A stretch of DNA of 64,000 bases from Bugula neritina (GCA_964035545.1 OZ037768.1:9229241-9293240); one strand, 5' to 3'. Shown: positions 46,680 to 62,600, numbered from the stretch's first letter. Program-made: numbers and translations. The notes: a model not told the origin generated them from the sequence alone.

Positions 46680-47616
46680 TTAGACCACATCAATATTGAA
46701 GGGGCTGCCAGGAATATGATCGTCTCCCCATTTGACTATAAGATAATATTTTCCCTTCTGTTTAACCGAGTAGGATACATTATAGGTGTTTCTCTGGGCG
46801 TACTTGATTAGTATCTCGTCAACAGGGGGAGCATTGTTAGCTGGTCCAATCATACCGACAAACAGCATGTTTTGTCCTGTAATAACAATTAATTAGTGTT
46901 TTATAGCTTAACATTGATAAAATACAATGTTAGGATAACATAATGTGGTCAAATAGAAAAGAATTTACAACTCAACAATTTGGCTAAAATAAAATAGTTT
47001 CTTTGGCTTCAATTCTGTACAAATAATATAAATAAGTTAGATAAAGCCGCAATTAACATAGAGTAGAGAGGGCTATTTGGTCTCAGTGATGTTTCACCTA
47101 TGTAACTCTGGTTGGTATCGTTGTCTATGTCTATGCAGCACTAAAAATAGGTACGTCTGAATATTTATATTTCACCGTTGAAATTTTCAGCCAGAATTAA
47201 AAATGTTCTATTTGCCCTTCAGACACATTGGAGGCTGCAACAACATCTATAATATCTATTAGTTATAATAAATATGAAGTAATAGATCTGTACTTAGCAA
47301 ACGCTACAACCCAATTCCCATTTTGTAGACTTCTGTTCTTCAATGCTGATGTGTACACTATTAATGACTGTATATAAACTTATCATCATAAATTTAATAT
47401 ATAAACATTATTGCCTGCACCAACCTGCAGCAGCTGAGTCTACAGTGAACTGGGCCTTCTTGTTGACAAAGGCCTTGGTCAGACCTGGACCCTTAGATGT
47501 ACACTTGGAACCATCAGAGTGGAACCTGGGGAGAGAATTCACCAGATCTGCCTCAGTCTTCTTCTCAGTCTCAATTATACACTGAGCTGATTGCAATGCT
47601 CCAGGACTTCCAGAAC
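46680..47616 (-). CDS. FLN: Filamin: second hinge and dimerisation repeat 24
   Basis: The exon 47616-47425 holds a hinge-2 region ([19 protein letters not shown]), then [20 protein letters not shown]. The last exon ends [18 protein letters not shown], closely like VKWGEEHIPGSPFHVTVP of human filamin repeat 24, which forms the dimer. The stop is TAA at 46682-46680. Confidence 0.93.
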
Positions 47617-50600
47617 CTAAAGCAATAATATTATTACAGCATAATTTTCCACTATAACAGTGTCTACTAGTTTTGGTTCAAATCATATCCCTAAAACAAG
47701 GTGTGTTGACTAGCATAAACTTAATATCTCTTTAACAAGCATGTTTTATTATAACATGCGACAATAAAACACTAATATACCTGTGCATTTGGCCTTAAAT
47801 GGGGATCCGGCAATATGATGATTACCACCATATTTAATAGTAATGAAGTAGTCGCCTGGTGCGCTGGGATTGTAAGTGAATTCATAGCCATCATCAATCT
47901 CCCTTGCTTCCAACTTAGCTTTAGAAGGCCCATCAACAGTGACAGCCAATGAAGAGGCTCCAGCACCAACAGTATGAACATAAAACTTGTTCTCCACACC
48001 TGCAACGCCACCAATGGGTGATTAACTGTGCGATACGAATAGCAAGCTCATCAACTTGGAAAATGCATGTTTATGAAAGTTAAATAAATGCTTCTGTTAA
48101 TCATGCTTTATTTCACCAATTGATTTATTGTAATTTTACAAAAATAAGACATTTTTGGAGTTGCCTGTCACCAAATTACTAAAAGCCACACTTTGCTGCT
48201 CAAATAAAAGGATGTGAAGAGGCAGTACCTGTCTCAGCTTTCTTGAGTCCTGGACCAGAAGCAGTAACAACTCCTGGATCTGGTTCCTGATCACCAACAA
48301 TAGCTCTAAATGGACTGCCTCGGATGTGGCTGCGGTCCAGCAGCACATGAATGTAGTGAACACCATTTTCACGGGGTATAAATCTAATGGCATATCGAGC
48401 TACAAACATAATATATCAAACATAAATTTTTTTATTATTATTAAAATTTGTGAAAAAACCTTTCATTGACACCATAAAACAATGCAAAAAGCCAAGTGTT
48501 ATATTTCACAAACCAGAATTGTGAGGCGATCAGAAAAATATAATATTCATTTGAAAATCGCCAATTAGCTTGTTCTGTACTTATTATTGGCTAAAGTTTA
48601 GATTGAAAGTTTCAATAGTAATTAATAAAATAGTAGATAAATAATACTCACAATCAGAATCGTCCAAGGATTGCACCAATGCTTCATCTTCAGCACCAGA
48701 GGGCGCCACCACTTTAGCATGGAGTTGCCCTTTAGCCCCATTAGCCACACAAGTGAAGGAAGCAGGCTTTCCAATCTATAAGCAAACATCCCATTTGCAA
48801 GCATTAAAACTATGCAGCTAATCACGGTTTTCATTGATTGGTGGAGATTACAAAAGTTTTTTGGTGAAATTAATTTTGGGAGGTGAAACACCTGACACTT
48901 GTTTTTAAATCAAAACAAGTTCCGTTTAATCTACCTAGCCTCAAAATGGGTAAATCACAAAAGTATATTTCATGCATAAGACAAAATTGCCTAATGAACA
49001 AATTTGGTGGACAAATATGACTTTAATAAATCTATTGTGAACAATTTTTCTCCCATAGAACATATATTTAACACACAAAACTCTGTGTTGAATAGAATAG
49101 ATAATGCAAAAGTTCAAAAAGTTCTAGACATTGGAAGTCTTCAGACTCTCTATTATTTTAAAAAGAAATAAAAAGAAACTTATAATCATTGAATGGAAAA
49201 GTATACCAATTCAGCTTCAATATAATTAACTATAGAACTGATAATTTAGGAAAAGCAACATCAGCTCTTGTTAATCACAACAGATTTGTTAACATAATGA
49301 ATCAACATAAAATTAAGACAGCATAAAGAACTAAATTAAATTTCAGAAAGTATATAAAAGGTTCAAGCACTTATTTACATATCAACAATGTTTAATAATA
49401 GGCCATTACTAATTTGTAAATCAACAGTCATGGTAATGTATTAAACTTACGTGATGATGACGCTAAAACATATTGCTTGGAAGTTACTCTCAGTGAGTTT
49501 GATTTTGTTTTAAATAATAGCCATTAAAAACTGCATAAGGTTAATCAACACCAGTGCTTACCTCAAGACCCTTCTGCTTCAGAGCTTCCACAGTCACCTT
49601 TCTGGCATCACCGCTGGATGGTAAAACTGGTACTCTGAATGGAGAGTCAGGGATGTGCTCGTCATTAAACTTTATTGATATAACATATTCACCTAGAAAT
49701 GAAAACACTCCATATTCAGCTGTGCATCAGTGTATGGAGAACATATAGTTATATGAAACATAAGTAAACTCTCTGCTACACTGCAGTGCATTTCAGTTTG
49801 AATACGAAAAAAACTCTGTGAGCGAAATGTACAGCAGCACTGCTGTCGTACATAAAGCATATTACAACTTCTTGAAATGCTAAACGTTATCACTCAACGT
49901 TCTCAAGTTTGTAATAAGACATTATCACTCAACATTCTCGAGCTTCTGGCAATATAGCAGGTATGTATGCAAATATATCTTATAGAAACATTGATGTTAA
50001 CTTTAGCTTAATATATCATATATATAACCTGTAATTCAAGGTGAATGCAAGTATTTTATAATCATTTGAGCAAAGTAATTGTCTGACTCACGGCTAATTT
50101 CTACTTACCGTGTAGTCAAACTGTTACTTAATGATGTGTTACATTTCATGTAAATGTCAGCTAGCTTATAGCACTTCCAAATAGCATGAATGGCTTACCG
50201 GGATCTGTGCAACTATAAGAAACCACACTGGATCCATCATGCTTGTCTTCAAATTTAATATCAGCCTTGCTTGGCCCTTCAACACTAATGGCCAAACCGC
50301 CAGAGCCAGCCTCTCTGGTATATATGTTGAACTCATTAGGTACGTTAACTTCGCCTCTCTCTAAGCCTACATGTTACAAACATAACCTTGTGTTAGTCAT
50401 AGGTTAGGCATTATTGTAAGAAAAGTCTTTTAGAAATACTGCTGCGAGGTGCTAATACTGTTACAACTTACCATCACCACTAGCGTGTACTCTGTGGGCA
50501 CCTCCTTCTGTGATAGGTCCAACTGTAAACTGGAACGGAGAGCCGGGAATATTCAGCCCTTTATGTTTCACACTAACAATGTGTGGACCCATCTCTTTGG

Positions 50601-53600
50601 GTACAAATTTGATGGTATAATGATCTTCTGTGGAGTCCATGATGTCACACAGTTCAATCACACCTGATGGTGAGGTTACAGAGGCTACCATCTCCATAGG
50701 ATCTGAGCCTAAGATATATCACATGACACATCAGTGCTAGCAGGAGTTATTAAACAATGTCATGCAAAATTTTTATACATTCAGAAAAGATGGGGCAGGT
50801 GAAGAAGACCGACTTACCAGGAACTTTGAGGCTGAGCTCACAAACGCTGCCAACATGTGTGGTGTCGGCAGCTTTCTGTTGAGTTGTCAACATAGATTCT
50901 TCACTGACGCCAGTTGAACCACTTACTTTGCAGTTGAATGGACTGCCTAAACACCGCAACGGTAAATGTTGGAAGATGATAGAATATAGCTATATAGTAG
51001 AATATAGTTATAGTAACAAGTGTAAGTAGATTATTTCTATCCGATGGCGGAATTATTTAACTTAACAAAGCCACAGCATTGCAGCTATGAATTGAATTCA
51101 AGACAGTATATTGAAGTATAAATAATTGCTATAGTTATAATTTGATAAGTATTTTTATATACAATAAATGCTTCTAGAACTTTGTAGCTAGCCATAAAAT
51201 AACAGAATCTTTTATTCATATTACCAAGATAAAGTCACAATTTACAATTTACAATGGAAATACATTTTAAAAACAATTTTACATCATATACAAAAGCTAT
51301 TATATTTTCCAAATTGAATTTTTTTTAAGCCAACTTTCTTTATTAACCTTTACTACAGCTACAAAGTCTCCAAGTATATAAGAGTTACCTGGCACATGCT
51401 CATCGGCGAATTTAATGCTGATGACATAACTTCCAGGCTGAGTGGGTTTGTAGTTGACAGCAGTTGAGCCATCAGGTCTATCTTTACAATCAATATCAGC
51501 TTTGCTAGGTCCTTCAATAGACAGGCTCAGGCCACCATAACCTGTAAAGAGAACATATGAACATATAAGCACCTCAAACTACCCAACAGAGAAATAAGGA
51601 TGGTCAACAAGTAAGTCTTCAGTATAGTAATGCAAAAATTTTACAACAACTTTTACAATTTACAAAAAAATTACGTAAATCCCGAATAAATCTGTATTGT
51701 TTATATAATAAAAGTAGAATAAGCAGAACTACATGAGCAATTATCACATAGACATAACATTGCAACAAAAGAATTTTACTCAGTATTAGTGCATTGAGAG
51801 CTTTAGATAAAATAATGAAAAAGAACACCTAAATAATTTGGAACACCTATTTTAGTATAAATCTTTAAATACAGATTCATTTGCATCTTTTAAACTCCAA
51901 ACCTGCAAGCACCAGTTCACTTGTGTCTTAAAACTAGTCAAATGAAAGCCTTTTTAAACTTACAATAGAAGTCTGACATGCCGATACAGATTAATTATAG
52001 CAACGAAAACCTAAGGCACAATTTTGTACTCGCAAACCCTCAGCAACAAATGGTCTGGTTGCCAAATATACATCTTCATTCTATATAAAACTCAGTAAAG
52101 TAACCACAGAACAAATCTGTGTTTAGATATTTCAAGTGCAAAAAGCGAAATACAGGATTAATACTATGTGTGTACATAACGTTCCTGGCCATATCACAAG
52201 ATTATAATTATATAGACAACATGAAATAACATATACAGGTAGATTCCTGCTTTCAGGTATCTACAGCTCAATGATAAAATAAACCCCCACACAGCTTAGA
52301 CATAGTCGGCTAGCTATTAATTAGTGTTAATAATATTAAAGTTTTTCTAAAGGTCACAAGAATAGCTGCAGCATCTAACAGTATCAAAAATATAAATCGC
52401 CAATAAAATAATCAATGTGGTTAGACAGAAAATGATCCGTTGGCAAAAGAAATATTATTTGTAATACTCATTTTCATATGTAAATATAAGCAAAGATAAA
52501 AAAATCAAATACTTCTGAAAATATAAAAAATTACCCTTCCAATTACTATAATCCAGTGATGTGGGGCCTTGGGCAACACACACATGTTTATCCTTGTTAT
52601 GACGCCGTTCATAACCAGCCCGATTAGCCATGTTTGACAAAAATTAGCTCGTCAGATAAATAAAACTATGAGAGAACTATGATAAATCTATCTGGGCAGA
52701 CAATGCACTTGAGAACAGAGCAGCGTCTATTAAACAACTAACTGAAAACTGTAATAATGAATGTGTTTGAAAGACTTGCTAAGCACACTGCAGAGGCTAT
52801 TTGTTAACACATTGACATACATTACAACCCAAAAAGGAAATGCTGATATTTCACTAAGAGTAATATATATCAATAAAAATAATATAATTGCTAGTATCAG
52901 AGCCACAACCCTGTAACGCTAACGTTGCCTTATAATATAATGTATTACTCGGTTTAAAGGCAGGTTTACACTAATATGGCTTATATTTGTAACACGGAGA
53001 TAAAAATATCTTAAAAAACATGCTGTAAGTTATAAATATATACTTTGCGTGAGTGTTTGGAGAATTATAGTTCTTGAATCTGCTATAAGTATTTTCAATA
53101 TGAGATAAAACTTTCCTTAGAAGTAAAATAGCAAAGGCAACTGAATGATCAACTGACAACAGAAACAATCGCCTGGCAAGCTCAAAGCTTATATATCATA
53201 GTTTAACTATGCAACAGATTTTGACCCATGAAACCCACGAGATGCTATGCAACTGTAGCAAATCTCAAAATAACAAACATATAAATGTTTCTAGAAAAAG
53301 TAATTGGTTAATTTGTAATATATCTTAAAAATATTTTATAAGATTTCTTGTAACTATTACAATCCATTAAAAAAATCAAAAAGCCATAACCATGTATTAC
53401 TTATTTTATTGATCTAAACTCACATCACTAGTAAAAACATAAATTTAATATGATACAACCTTTAGACCACCCATTACCCAACCAAAAAGAAAGAATAAAT
53501 AACTATACCTGCATCTTTAGTGTCCACGTAAAATTCATTGACTTCATTTGCAGTGCCACTAGTGAGACCATCACCGTAGACCTTCACCTTGTCAGCATAG

Positions 53601-56600
53601 CCTACTTCATTTCGAGCAGCATTTATCTTGAATGGAGAATTGGGAATATGCTCCCCATCTTTGTAGACATTTACGAGGTGAGTACCAGTCTCATGTGGGG
53701 TGAACGAGATACCTAAAACATGCAGTAAACCTGCCTATGTAGAACTAGAGTATCTGCAAGTTATTATGTGAGCAAATTGTATATGAGAGGTTACTTACAT
53801 CAACAAAATATAAACCATATAATAAAATATAAATATATAGTATATATAATATTAACTACATGATATATACTACCTGATCAGAAAAATACAATTTGAAAAT
53901 ACTTTTACGGTCAGAATTGTAGCACTAACAACTCTACACATTATCCAAGTATTATTTAATTTTGTATTTCAGTAAACTTGAAGCAAATGAATAGAAAGGA
54001 AATATTAAAGTGCTACACTGAACCCTGCCGAAACTGTCTTACCTAGATGGCCATTAGGTAGCTTCTTGAGAATGCAAGGTTCTGATTTGCCAGATGGAGC
54101 TGTGATGTCAGCCTGAAGCTCATGGATGTTATACTGTTCTACAGAAAGCGAAAACTCACTGGCTTGTCCCATAGACAACTGAGCTTTTTCCTTGTTGGCC
54201 TCACCTAAACGAACATTGGATCTCATTAAATGAAGCAAACTTCCATGGCAAAGTGGTGGCTACTTCTTAGCTATGTTTCAGTTAATTAACACACTTTTTC
54301 AATTCTTGCAACAGCATAGCATGTGAATATGAAAAGGCAAATGCAGGCAATAAACAGCAATAGTTGGAATGAGAATAAAAATATAGACAGATTGAAAATT
54401 ATTGTCTAAATCCTTACACTAAGTTAACTTCCATTACAATAAAAAAAGATATAAATGGAGTAATACAACCTATAGTTGGCAATCACACAAATCAAAAAGA
54501 GCTAAGAACCACTCTATTATCACTACACTACAGCTGTAGTCCTGCAATCTACACTGCTCACTGTTTCTGCTGCTTTTTACAAGAAACCCGTTTACAAATA
54601 ATGTGACATGTATATTACTATCACAAAATTAACAAGCATTGAAGCAGAAAACATGTGAGCAATGCTTCAGAAAGCAGTTTATCTAACTGCTAACAAAACA
54701 TAATCACAACAGACAGAATAAAAGAAATAGGTCATTAAAGCCTGAATGTCATAGCAATAAATAGAGATATCAAGTTTATTAGGGTTATTGGGGAGTGTCT
54801 AGTGTCTCATGAATACAGCAACAATTAAATCAAATTTAGTAGGTGCCAGTTAACCAAGCATAGTGTATGACAACAATAACTAACTATTCAACTGAAACAC
54901 AGTAAAATATCTAATCAAAATATAAGTGAGAAAACAGAGAGTAACAGCATTGAAGGAAATGAATAGATATTTATAATGGTGAGTGGAACTTCAAAGCAGC
55001 ACTACTAATATGAGTTAATTGCAAGGAACTCTTGAGTGCTGATTGCACATCTCCTTCAACATTAATCAAGATGATAACTCCAATATAGAAATATTCATCA
55101 GTAAATGATAAAAAGCTTGTGAGAAGTGCAGGAGTGTAGAGAAAACAAAGTTTTCCAAAGATGCCTCGTAATTTTGTTTAACATTACAAGTATTGAAATA
55201 ATGCCTTTATTGGGTTATATGGACATTTTGGAAAACTTTATTCCGAGTTGGTGAAACATCAATGACAGTAATTGATCAAAGCACTCGAAAGAAACTTTTA
55301 CTAGAGAAGCTAACACAATAGAATGCCGCAGACATACCTGATAGGTTCTCTAGAAGAATCAGCACATCATACGTTAACATTTACAATGTAATTCAAATAG
55401 CAGTGCATATGTTATGCTATAATACAGGACAATTAACGGAGAATACAAATAGGAGTCGTCACAACAATGTAGGGCACGCGACATACATCTTGTACTAGGA
55501 GAAAACCTACGTCCTGTACTAGGAGTCATCTGCCGGGATATTGTGGAATTCATGCACCTACCTGCGATGTATGAGGTGAATGGACTGCCCAGTATATGTT
55601 CATCATCAAACTTGACGACAACATTATATAGACCGGGTTCAGTGGGCAGGTAGGTGACGGTGCATGTACCGTCATCATTGTCTTGGCAAACAATTTCAGC
55701 TTTACTTGGGCCTTCCACAGCAAGGGACAAACCACCTGCAAGCACACAGATATTACGTGCCACTGCCATGCCACAAATATGTCACACATTGCAGAAAATG
55801 GGACCATGGACAGGACTCATGCGAGACAGGATTCTGGGACATCCACACCGTCCTAACCTGAAAGTGACCTCAAGACTTTACATACGAAAGGAGATCCGGC
55901 AATGTCTTTACCGGCACTGATCACCTTGACCTTGTAATCTCCGGCAAGCTCAGGGGTAAAAGTTACAGTATAGGTATTGTTTTGGTTGTCTGTGACATTT
56001 ACAGGGGTTTGCTTAGGACCTTCTAACGTAATATTCAAACTGCCTACATTCACACCAAACATTCCATTAAATGCGGCCTGTAGAAGTATGAGCTCCACAT
56101 AAGATTGACACAGGTGAGATGCATTTCAGTGTCTCAACAAAAGTTTATCAACACACCCCCGTAATAAACTCCTCCATACGGTGTTGAGAGCTTCACATAG
56201 GCTATACATGTTGCTACAAATCATTTTCTAGCAATGCTTAAACGGAACAAAGTCTCTTTAAATAAGATCTATAAGCTAAGCGTATAATCGACAATCTTTC
56301 GACACTAGAGCTGCTCCATTTAAAATTCAAATTATCTACATGACAAACATAATACCAGTGAAAAACTTTGTAAATTAATTGAACCAAATAAACAAACATG
56401 TAAAGTGAAAACTTTGCAAGTCAACTAAATCAAAGTTCCTACCTGCTCCAGCCTTCTTTGTGTCAATAGTGAATGAGCAAGGCTCGCCAGCAACCCCATA
56501 GCTAAGTCCTGGGCCATAAGCAGATACAACACCGCTGTCGACAGCATCTACATAAAACTGGTAGGGGCTGCCTGAAAATACAAAGCAAATACTGAATATA

Positions 56601-59600
56601 CTACAGGTAATCTGATTGCACCAATAACAGGGCAAAGGTGTGAATAACATAATTAATATATGAAAATATAACATCATAATAAAAACATGATGACAATAAG
56701 ATTATTAGCTTGAAATTTGTCACATGTCTTATAAAGTGGACCACATAAATTAAGCATGTAATTTATATTACAGATGTCAGCAACTGCTAAAAAAGATATT
56801 AAATTTTAAAATCTGTTTTACCAAACATGACAAAATGAGTTTCAATATGAAATACTACACAATAGCAAATTTAAAATACCTTGCAAAGGCTCATCATTAT
56901 AGAAGACATGAAGGTTGTGCAGACCAACTTCACTCGGTTGATAGTTGATTGTGACAGTACCATCTCCATTATCCTTAATCTGCACAGGACTTCTTTGCCC
57001 AGATGGTGCCTCTACTTCAGCTATAAAAACAGGAGACAACTCTCAATAGTAAACATATTGAGCTGTGATGTTCCATTTGGCATACTTCAGTGCAAAGTCT
57101 GGCACGCACATATCCATTGTATTCTTAGCATTTGATGACTTTTTGAACTAGAGTTATGATACATCAAAAAGAATTTCAGTACAGTATGTAGAAACCCTTA
57201 ACTGCTTAATGATTGATAAAGCATGACAGCAGTTATTATGTGGGTGTTGATTAACTTGACCCATAAACATAATGGCAAAATATTCAATGAATCATGTGAT
57301 GAACACTTTTCACTGCCTGTTCAATGGGTTACAAGAAAGGCTGGTAACAAAATCCAGCATACGACAAACAACTTCTGTGGTAGCTCATTTGAAAATTGAC
57401 TGCAAATGTGAAAGCAACAAAATGCATATATTTATCAGTAGCCTATATTCCACATACCCAAAACATAGGCGAAGACGGGTCCCACAGGAATAACGAAGTC
57501 CACTGGGTGAAACATGTTGAGATTAGGATATCCCGGAGCTGCTGATTGCTGTTCACTCACCTTTTCCATAGGGATAATATCAGCCTGCAGAATGTAACAT
57601 AATTGGCTATTCAACTGATTGAATAGTGCAAATTAGTTTTATTCATAATATCATAATTCAACTGTTGCCACAATAAATCATTTCAAGTTTAAACAAGTAA
57701 AATCAAGTAGAAACTCGGAATCAATCAAAATTATAGATCTATAATTTGCAGAAAAAAGGTTTTGGTAAGCAGAAATAAAGCTGGATAGATTGAGAATTTT
57801 CATTACAACTAAGCAGTAATGTAGTATTTCACATCTGAGTGTAGTTTCTATGCTATAGGCACTATGAACAGCATTTATGTAATCACTAGTGAAAACAGTG
57901 AAATTATCTATTAGCATTAGTATTAGTGTGTGTGAGCATAACTCTAAATGTTGATGATTAAATTTCTACAACTACTATAATTTCCAAACTTCATCTTTCA
58001 CAATATTACTTCAAGTAAATTAAACAAACTATTAAAATCTAAATAAGTCTATACAAAGACAATTACATACACGGTATGAAACATTAGGAAACATTGAACA
58101 GAAAGGATAGATGAATGTGTGCAAGACCACATAACATTCAGATTTAAAGACTGAAGATGAGAAGACAACTACAACGTTACATGATTCAGCATTATATTAG
58201 TGATTAGAAACCATCACCATAGTCTACTTTTATATTGCAAACACATTTCAAGCATTACCTCTTGAATTGCCAGTTCTTCCTCAGGTACAGCCTAGAATAA
58301 TTTAGTATTCAACATGTGACATATCGCCATATTAAGCATTAAAGTTTAATGATTAAACTAATATCACATAACACAAGCTAAAATAAGATAACTCATAAAA
58401 GTGCAAAAGGGCATTGCAATATATTTTCAAACTATTTTAAACGTATTTTACCTCAACTTCATAGTCGCCTTCAGGTATAGGAACTCCACCAAATTTGATG
58501 CTAATTCCATAACTTCCTATTGACAGAAAATAACATTACTGAATAATTTATTGAGTTCAATCAGATGATGAAACAGATAGCATTCTGAAGAAAGTCATAT
58601 CACAAACAAATCTGAAAGATATTGACTGAGCCGAAATTAAACTGCTAAAATTGATTTATGACTTTCTGTGATTTATTCAGTGTTAGATGATTTGTAATTT
58701 AAAGTGACAGCCGCACTATCAAATAGGCATCCATAAATACTTTCAACATTCAACAAACATGGGAAAGTGAGTCTGTCAGATTATCTATGATTGCAACACT
58801 CACCAGGGGTATGGGGAGTATAGTATATGCTGACAGTGCCATCATTGTTATCTACAATGTCTATGTCAGCATCAGTGTCTGTAGGTGTTCGAATACGGCA
58901 AGTGATGTTACCTTGTCCGGCATCAGCAGTGTTCACAGTTATAACACACTCCTCGTCTACCACTACCCTCTTTTTACCCTCTTTAAATACAATTTAGAAT
59001 CTTCTCAGTTTTGATTAAAGCCACAATGCAAACTTCACACAGCCAAAGCTGTTAAAAACATTAATATATTTATGAAATATATATAATACAAAAATCAAGT
59101 ACAATTTGAATCATGGTTTACTCAAAACCTTTCATCAATGTAACATAATATCATGCCAAGTCTAGTAAACCTGATGCAATAACACGATACAAGAATAAGC
59201 GAAGAGTCTCACTGCACAAACCTGTAATCTGACATTTGCTAGCATCTCCTGATGGTTTTGTGTTGACATCGAAAGGAGAGCCAGGGATGGGGTCGCCACC
59301 ATATTTCACTTTAGCCTTGTACTTGCCAACATCCTCCGGCGTGTAGTGTACAGTGACGGTAGCATCTTTATTATCTGTTATTGTAGGTCTTAGATACTGG
59401 CCATCGGGAGCCTGCAAGTTATAATATTTAGAAAAATTGTACAATTTGTCAGCTAAAAGAATCACTTCGATCAAATTGACTACGAAGCAGTGAAATAGTA
59501 GCAGAATCCCATAATTTCACAACTATGAAAATCGTTATAAATAAATATAATACATTTAGTAATATTAATTAAATATAAATAATAAATATATTTAAAATGA

Positions 59601-62600
59601 CTCTATATTATAACTGACCTGAACAGCGACGTCAAGGTCAGCGACCCCAGCCTTAGAAGTATCAACAGTAAACTCTGTAGGGAGACTGGCAGCTACTCCA
59701 TCCTCAATACCAGGACCACTCACTGTCACCAGAGAGGCATCGTGGGGAGGCAGCACTGTTTGCTCAAATGGGCTGTAGTAAAACACAAGATTAATTTCAG
59801 TTACAAAATTAGAAACAACAAATAAATCTCAATTTCCTGTGAAACATATTATATTAAGGCAGGTGAATAAGACTTGAGTGACTATATTAATTTTATGCTA
59901 TCTGTATTTCATAAAACACACCTTCCAGGCACATGCTCATCATCATATGTTACATCTAGTCTACAAGGAGCGCCCTCTTGTGTTGGATAGTATGTGCAGT
60001 CAAATACACCATCATCTACCTCTACTAATTCCAAAGGTTTGGGACTGCCTGTGCCTAAAATTACACCACATTCACTCAGTTGACCCTTGCTTGAAACCCA
60101 CTCCACATTTTATAGCAGGCCTGCCTGTACTAATTAACAGGAATTTATTGTTTTTATTGCCATGCTATTTAGACAGCTCATTGTGAGTAGCAACAGCATT
60201 ATTAAAAAATAATAAATCAATTATGGAAGGCAGCAAACAGTTTAACATGGAGAAAGTGTATGAATTACAATCATTAAATAAAAGGTCATAGAGTCATAAT
60301 ACTGTCTATAAATAAACAATTACAACTAAGTTAATGATACAACAGACATATAAAAAGTATTGTACATGAGAAAAATAAAAAAATTATTGAACAACCAGGA
60401 AAGCTGGCTAAAGGCAGCTATGCACACGCACACAAAACAATAATAACCCTTGCAACAAATAATGAGACTGCATCATAGTTAACTCTGCACATACCATCAT
60501 CAACTACGGCCTTAAGAGGGGCCTTTCCAGCATCAGTGCAGTCAATGGTGAAAACAGCTGGCTGTGTAGCTCGCACCCCTTCAGGGTTTAATCCTGAACC
60601 ATGCATGCGCACCTTAGATGGGTCTATTTTATCTTCAACTGGTACTTTAAATGGAGACCCTAAAGCAAAGTATAACAATGTATTTAATAGCAGTGAATGT
60701 GTTGTGGAACTTCAACAGTCATAGAAGAGTTGAACAATATTTTATTAATATAGAACAACTGAATGCAGCTGTCATATTAAAAATAATTTTTCTTTTCAAC
60801 AGACTTTGACTTCATTTTTCAGGATTACAGATTATAAATCAAATAAGTAGGTGAATACTTTATGGCTTTGAAGTCTGAGCTGATAACTGCACTGGGCACC
60901 TGCTCTGGGAACTTGAGGCAGGATGATAAAATAGTGCATAACTATTCTGTCATAAAGAAACATTGTTTAGGCATTTCAACTTTGTTCAGCCAAAAGAAAA
61001 ACCAGCTGTAGTGACTTTTCACAACTCATTGTCATAAAATATTTTACCGTGATCATAATAAAAAAGAAGCATTTTTCAACAGTTATGCTAAGGTAAGTCA
61101 TTTTTTGTTCTAAATGCTGAATTTAGCCATAAACAATGAAATCATAGCACTTTTTAAAATTAACTTCATTTGCATGTGAAAGCCAACCTGGAATATCTTG
61201 ATCAGCAAACTTGACGGTGATGTCATAATCGCCGGGCTTGGTCGGAACGTAAACAACAGTACAAGTACCATCTCTATTATCAGTGCAGTTGACCTGGGCT
61301 TTGCTGGGACCTGCCAATTACAACTCATATTATAATGAAAGATAAACAAGTTTAAGGGTGATAGTTACAGCTATGGTCAAGTTTAAATTGGTCATTCACA
61401 AGGATAACTGTAATCATTTAGTAGCTTGCAGAAAGAAGTACAGAAAGAGTATCAACTTCTGAAAAGACTAAGGGGTGAGTAATACCTTCTACAGCAAGAG
61501 CAAGGCCTCCTTGACCTGCGCCTCTAGTTTCAATAACAAATTGTTGAGGAACATTGGTAATTCCCTTCTCCAGCCCTGGGCCATACGCCTTCACTCTGCT
61601 AGGATCATTGCCTGGTACAACATTCACTTCTAATGGAGAGCCTGGTATTGGTACGCCATCATATGTCACATCCATTTGATGTGGGCCTAAACAGAACACA
61701 ATTTTTTATGTACAAGAGTAATATTTACATGCTTGCATAATTAATAGATTAGGTATGTTATAAAATCTCAAGTTTTTAACTTTGTAAAATATAAATAAAT
61801 CTAGAGAAACTAGCCAAAAATTAGGGTTACCTTCTTCAAATGGAGAGAAAGCAACCTTGTAAGTGCCATCATCATTTTCCTTAACCAAAGATTCACTTTT
61901 AGTACCAGAAGGCCCAGTGATGATAGCCTTCACTTTACCGTCACCAGGAGGAGAGACTGAGCTGGCATCAACAGTGAAGTCAGTAGTCGAATCCATGAAC
62001 ACATCTGAAATAATCAACATTTCATATTAGATGAGATAAACTAAAAATAAAGACACAACGTAATGGTAAAATTAATATTACGATTCACGGCAAATGTAAT
62101 AGTACTAATCTTCAGCATATATAAATTAATGAAAACAACAAGATTAACAACAATCCATGCAATTTCAACAGCTTTAAAACATGCTAATACAAATAAAAGA
62201 CACGAAATAAATATTGTAGCAGCCATGTCATGACTAGTAAGGCTAGTCTGGTTCAAGTTGAAGATAAAACAGTGTTAATACAGAAATTGATGTTAAAAAA
62301 CATAAAGTCTGCAAACAGCCTCCTCGATAAAAAAACCATGCGTTTTAAGCACAAGACAACTTGCAAAGCAAGTGTCTTACCAGGCCTTCTCGGAATTTGA
62401 ACAGGTGCATCAGGTAGGTCTAAACTGTCATCTAGTGTCGCATATGTGTTGAATGGAGAGTCAAGTACGTGTTCACCATTATACATGACAGAAATTATGT
62501 ATGAACCAATTTCTTTTGGCATAAAGGTTACCAGACAAAGATTGTTCCCCAAATCCTCTGCTTTCAACTCAGGCTTGCTAGGACCAGTTACTGAAAACCT

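Noticed and set aside
57540-57560. Strong GTGAGT donor inside the filamin hinge exon
   Set aside because: Its use would end the exon in phase 0, while the next exon needs phase 1, so the frame would break. Kept only as a cryptic site.
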